Assembly (NCBI RefSeq): GCF_009604385.1
Contig: NZ_WEGJ01000001.1
Location: forward strand, 1-64,000
Reading direction: 5' to 3'
DNA from: Streptomyces smaragdinus
GTDB lineage: Bacteria; Actinomycetota; Actinomycetes; Streptomycetales; Streptomycetaceae
Length of the DNA stretch: 64,000 bases
Made by a program: the position numbers and the translations under genes. The notes beneath the pieces are model-generated. The model was not told the origin of the DNA and ran no database searches. It worked only from the letters and a program-made list of their open reading frames with translations. Positions 61,986 to 64,000 of this stretch are shown one piece after another. The first letter of the stretch is position 1; each line of letters opens with the position of its first letter.

Positions 61986-63137
61986 TCACTCCGCCTCGAG
62001 GTCGTTGGGCCAGCTCGCCGTCTCGTTGAGCGGCGCGAGGGTGAAGTCGCCGCCGGGTGTGCGCGGCAGCCGTACGGTCTGGCTCCAGGTGGCGCCGAAG
62101 GTGGGCATCCAGGCGGAGTGCTTCCCCGTACCGCCGGCGACGACGATCCGGATGTCCTCGGGCGCGCGCGAGATCGGTACGCGGTGCCCCCATTCCTCCA
62201 GCCGCAGCCGGTAGCCGCCCCAGAGGCTCGCCTCCTCCAGCTTCTCGGGCCCGACGCGGGTCGCGTCGACGCGGGCGTGTTCATGGAGGTACTCCTGCAC
62301 GTCGCGGCGGCCCAGGCCGGAGTCGGCGAGGACGCGGGCGTGTTCGGGGCCGAGCGCGAGGTACTGGTCGCCGCCGCGGTACGCCGTGTTGGCGCCCGGG
62401 GTGGACATGGTGGCGGCGATGGTCTTGAGGAGGTTCTCGCCGGTGGACGACTGGTGGTCGTTGATGTTGTGCGGGCCTTCGACGGCGGCGACGGTGACGA
62501 GGTTGTCGGCCGGGTCCCAGCCGTCCGGCCAGGCGAAGCCGGAGGCGAACGCGGGCCAGGGGCTGTCGGCGTGGTTCTCGGCGAAGCAGAACGACCACTT
62601 GGCCGGTGAGCCCTGGGTGGCGCGGTCGATGTCGCCGGCGACCTCGCCCTCGCCGGGGCGGGCGCCGCCGATGTTCATGGCGACGAGCCGTACGGCGCGG
62701 CCGATCGTGCCGTTGGCGCGGAAGCCCGCGCCCATGCAGCCGGCGCCGGCCGCGACGGCGAGTTCGCCGGTGAGGGGGCCCTGGACCATGACCATCAGGG
62801 CGCACGGGTGGGTCGTCATCTGCATGCCGTAGAGGTTGAAGTCGTTCTGCTGCATCGCGACGACGGCCGCCTCGAGCACCGGCATGTACTCCGGGAGGCA
62901 GCCGGCCATCACCGCGTTGGCCGCCAGCCGGCGCAGCGTCAGTTCGGCGCCGCGCGGGGCGACGGGGCCGAGCACGGCGTCGGCGTCGCGGGTCGCGGCG
63001 GCGAGGAAGCGCTCGACGCGTTCGGGGGTGGGGACGACGACGGGGAGTCCGTCGGTCCAGCCCCAGCGGTGCAGCTGCTCGGCGGCGGACTCCTCGTCGT
63101 GAGCGTCGGCGAGGTCGAGGAGGTCGGTGGTGCTCAC
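61986..63137 (-). CDS. unknown partner of CGSC/UGSC protein (383 aa)
   Basis: A soluble 383-residue protein, GTG start coupled to the CGSC gene by GTGA. Recognisable stretches include RWGWTDGLPVVVPTPERVE, VMAGCLPEYMPVLEAAVVAM, MQMTTHPCALMVMVQGPL, FCFAENHADSPWP and GPHNINDHQSSTGENLLKT. Cysteines at AGCLPEY, HPCALM and FCFAEN could be catalytic. Similar proteins travel with UGSC-family proteins in actinobacteria, to my memory, but I know no assigned reaction. The alternation of Gly-rich and hydrophobic strands suggests an enzyme. It probably forms a complex with the small protein. Confidence 0.75.
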   Translation of the reverse strand: MSTTDLLDLADAHDEESAAEQLHRWGWTDGLPVVVPTPERVERFLAAATRDADAVLGPVAPRGAELTLRRLAANAVMAGCLPEYMPVLEAAVVAMQQNDFNLYGMQMTTHPCALMVMVQGPLTGELAVAAGAGCMGAGFRANGTIGRAVRLVAMNIGGARPGEGEVAGDIDRATQGSPAKWSFCFAENHADSPWPAFASGFAWPDGWDPADNLVTVAAVEGPHNINDHQSSTGENLLKTIAATMSTPGANTAYRGGDQYLALGPEHARVLADSGLGRRDVQEYLHEHARVDATRVGPEKLEEASLWGGYRLRLEEWGHRVPISRAPEDIRIVVAGGTGKHSAWMPTFGATWSQTVRLPRTPGGDFTLAPLNETASWPNDLEAE

Positions 63138-63682
63138 GCGGCGTGCTCCTTGCCGGGCTCGGTGGTCAGGGCGGCGACGACGGCGTCCACCGCGGCGGGC
63201 GTGACCCGGTCGAACGCCTCGCGCGGCGGGATGCCGCCGATGGGGTGGGCGAGGACGGACAGACCGAGCGCGTCGGCGCCCTGGATCGCGAGGACCTGCC
63301 GGGAGAAGCCCTCGAACTGGGTGGACGCCACCCCGCACACCGGCAGCCCGCGTCCGGCGAGGGCGGCCATGTCCGCGACCGCCCACGAGGCGCAGGAGCC
63401 GCAGTCGAGCATCGCGACCACGACGGCGGCGCAGTCGGCCGCGATCTCGTCCAGGACGTCGTCGGAGGCGGCGATCGACGGGACACGCTTGGCGTAGAGC
63501 CGGGGCGTCACGCCGTACCGCTCGACCAGGGCGGTCGCCACGCCCTCCAGGACCTGGTCGGCGTTCGTCTTGCTGTTGCACAAAAAGCCCACGGTCAGCC
63601 CGTCGAGTGCGGGGACCGTGTGGCGGGGGACCGACCGAGGCGCCGCCTCGTGACTGGTCGGGTTGACGATCGAGATACCCAT
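63134..63682 (-). CDS. UGSC-family protein, cysteine (CGSC) form
   Basis: A 182-residue soluble protein, first gene of the operon, with GGAGG before ATG 63682. The motif AMLDCGSCASW corresponds to the UGSC motif of a selenoprotein family. The first position is TGC (Cys), not TGA, so no selenium is needed. The fold looks Rossmann-like (GLTVGFLCNSKTNADQVLEG, LSVLAHPIGGIPPREAF), similar in style to the selenoprotein B class of glycine/proline reductases. It probably forms a covalent thio-adduct with the pathway substrate; inferred. Confidence 0.78.
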   Translation of the reverse strand: MGISIVNPTSHEAAPRSVPRHTVPALDGLTVGFLCNSKTNADQVLEGVATALVERYGVTPRLYAKRVPSIAASDDVLDEIAADCAAVVVAMLDCGSCASWAVADMAALAGRGLPVCGVASTQFEGFSRQVLAIQGADALGLSVLAHPIGGIPPREAFDRVTPAAVDAVVAALTTEPGKEHAA

Positions 63683-63774
63683 CGCGTCCTCCCTTGACGC
63701 CGCATGCCGTGACGCGGACCATATGCGCCACGGAAGTTACGTGCAAGAGACGTTACGAGACAAGGAATGTTTCT

Positions 63775-64000
63775 ATGGGCTCACGCCGTCCCGCCGGTGC
63801 GGACGTATCCGCGGACGGCACCTGGACGAACTTCTCCCGCCGGCACAGCGTGCGCCCGCAGCGCTTCGCCGTACCGCACGACCTCGACGACCTGCGCCGG
63901 GTGCTGCGGGAAGCCACCGCCGAGGGTTCACGGGTACGCGTCGTCGGCAGCGGCCACTCGTACAACGACGTGGCCACCGCCCCCGACACCCAGGTCTCGC
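63775..64000 (+). CDS. FAD-linked oxidase (gulono/arabinono-lactone type), partial
   Basis: The first 75 residues of an FAD-binding PCMH-type oxidase, cut by the window end. TWTNFSRRHSVRPQRFAVPH and RVRVVGSGHSYNDVATAPD match the start of L-gulono-/D-arabinono-lactone and alditol oxidases, where the histidine in GSGHS binds FAD covalently. ATG 63775 follows AAGGAA. It is divergent to the CGSC operon across 92 bases, where GTTACG occurs twice (63736 and 63752), so shared regulation is possible. Confidence 0.82.
   Translation, partial: MGSRRPAGADVSADGTWTNFSRRHSVRPQRFAVPHDLDDLRRVLREATAEGSRVRVVGSGHSYNDVATAPDTQVS

Noticed and set aside
63410..63412. Possible selenocysteine codon in the UGSC motif
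   Set aside because: The codon at the first motif position reads TGC on the coding strand, not TGA, and no SECIS-like element or Sec machinery is visible.
63736..63757. GTTACG direct repeat as a firm operator
   Set aside because: Only six bases repeated twice; too short to claim as a feature, mentioned only with the adjacent gene.

Overview
The window reads as high-GC actinomycete chromosome, almost certainly Streptomyces or a close relative. The signs are strong G/C bias at third codon positions, long antisense open frames, GTG and TTG starts, TGATG/ATGA/GTGA gene overlaps, and many MarR/TetR/GntR/XRE regulators beside redox enzymes. It looks like accessory, arm-like DNA: 12 decayed or truncated genes or gene pieces, one nested pair of mobile elements and one long repeat pair. 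I saw no rRNA, tRNA or CRISPR.

Layout. 1-1.5 kb: a decayed ISAs1-type transposase and a frameshifted repeat protein. 1.6-11.4 kb: a minus-strand carbohydrate-type ABC importer operon (lipoprotein, two permeases, two different ATPases) running into an aldehyde dehydrogenase, an internally deleted Ldh-family gene and an iron-type alcohol dehydrogenase, with a divergent GntR regulator. 11.5-20.4 kb: two nearly identical DJ-1/PfpI genes flank a broken ROK gene and two large secreted proteins (a ThuA / PQQ sugar dehydrogenase / PKD fusion, and a second ThuA protein). The GntR 5' region is present next to both PfpI copies but is decayed in the second. 20.4-30.7 kb: small redox modules, each beside its own regulator (quinone oxidoreductase/TetR; MarR/MFS/NTF2-AKR; TetR/unknown protein/Zn alcohol dehydrogenase). 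30.8-38.6 kb: a VWA membrane pair, a HAD hydrolase, MarR, an MDR reductase with MerR, cysteine dioxygenase with rhodanese, and an epoxide hydrolase. 38.8-40.2 kb: a luciferase-type monooxygenase and an aldehyde dehydrogenase truncated into each other. 40.4-45.9 kb: an XRE regulator, a GH62 arabinofuranosidase with CBM13, a secreted NucA/NucB-type nuclease and a small unknown gene.

46.2-55.4 kb: an element with three tandem tyrosine recombinases and a small TnpC-like (DUF6262-like) protein splits a secreted-protein gene. The two gene halves rejoin in frame. An IS21-family element (istAB) sits inside the third recombinase with a 5-bp target duplication, and removing it restores that frame exactly.

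56.1-63.7 kb: a tightly coupled minus-strand operon starts with a CGSC protein (cysteine form of the UGSC seleno-protein family), a partner of unknown function and a thioredoxin-reductase-like flavoprotein. It continues with a CaiB CoA-transferase, two acyl-CoA dehydrogenases, an enoyl-CoA hydratase and an SDR. It has the shape of a CoA-dependent catabolic pathway with an unusual thiol step, and is the best candidate for undescribed biology here. A divergent FAD-linked oxidase runs off the right end.
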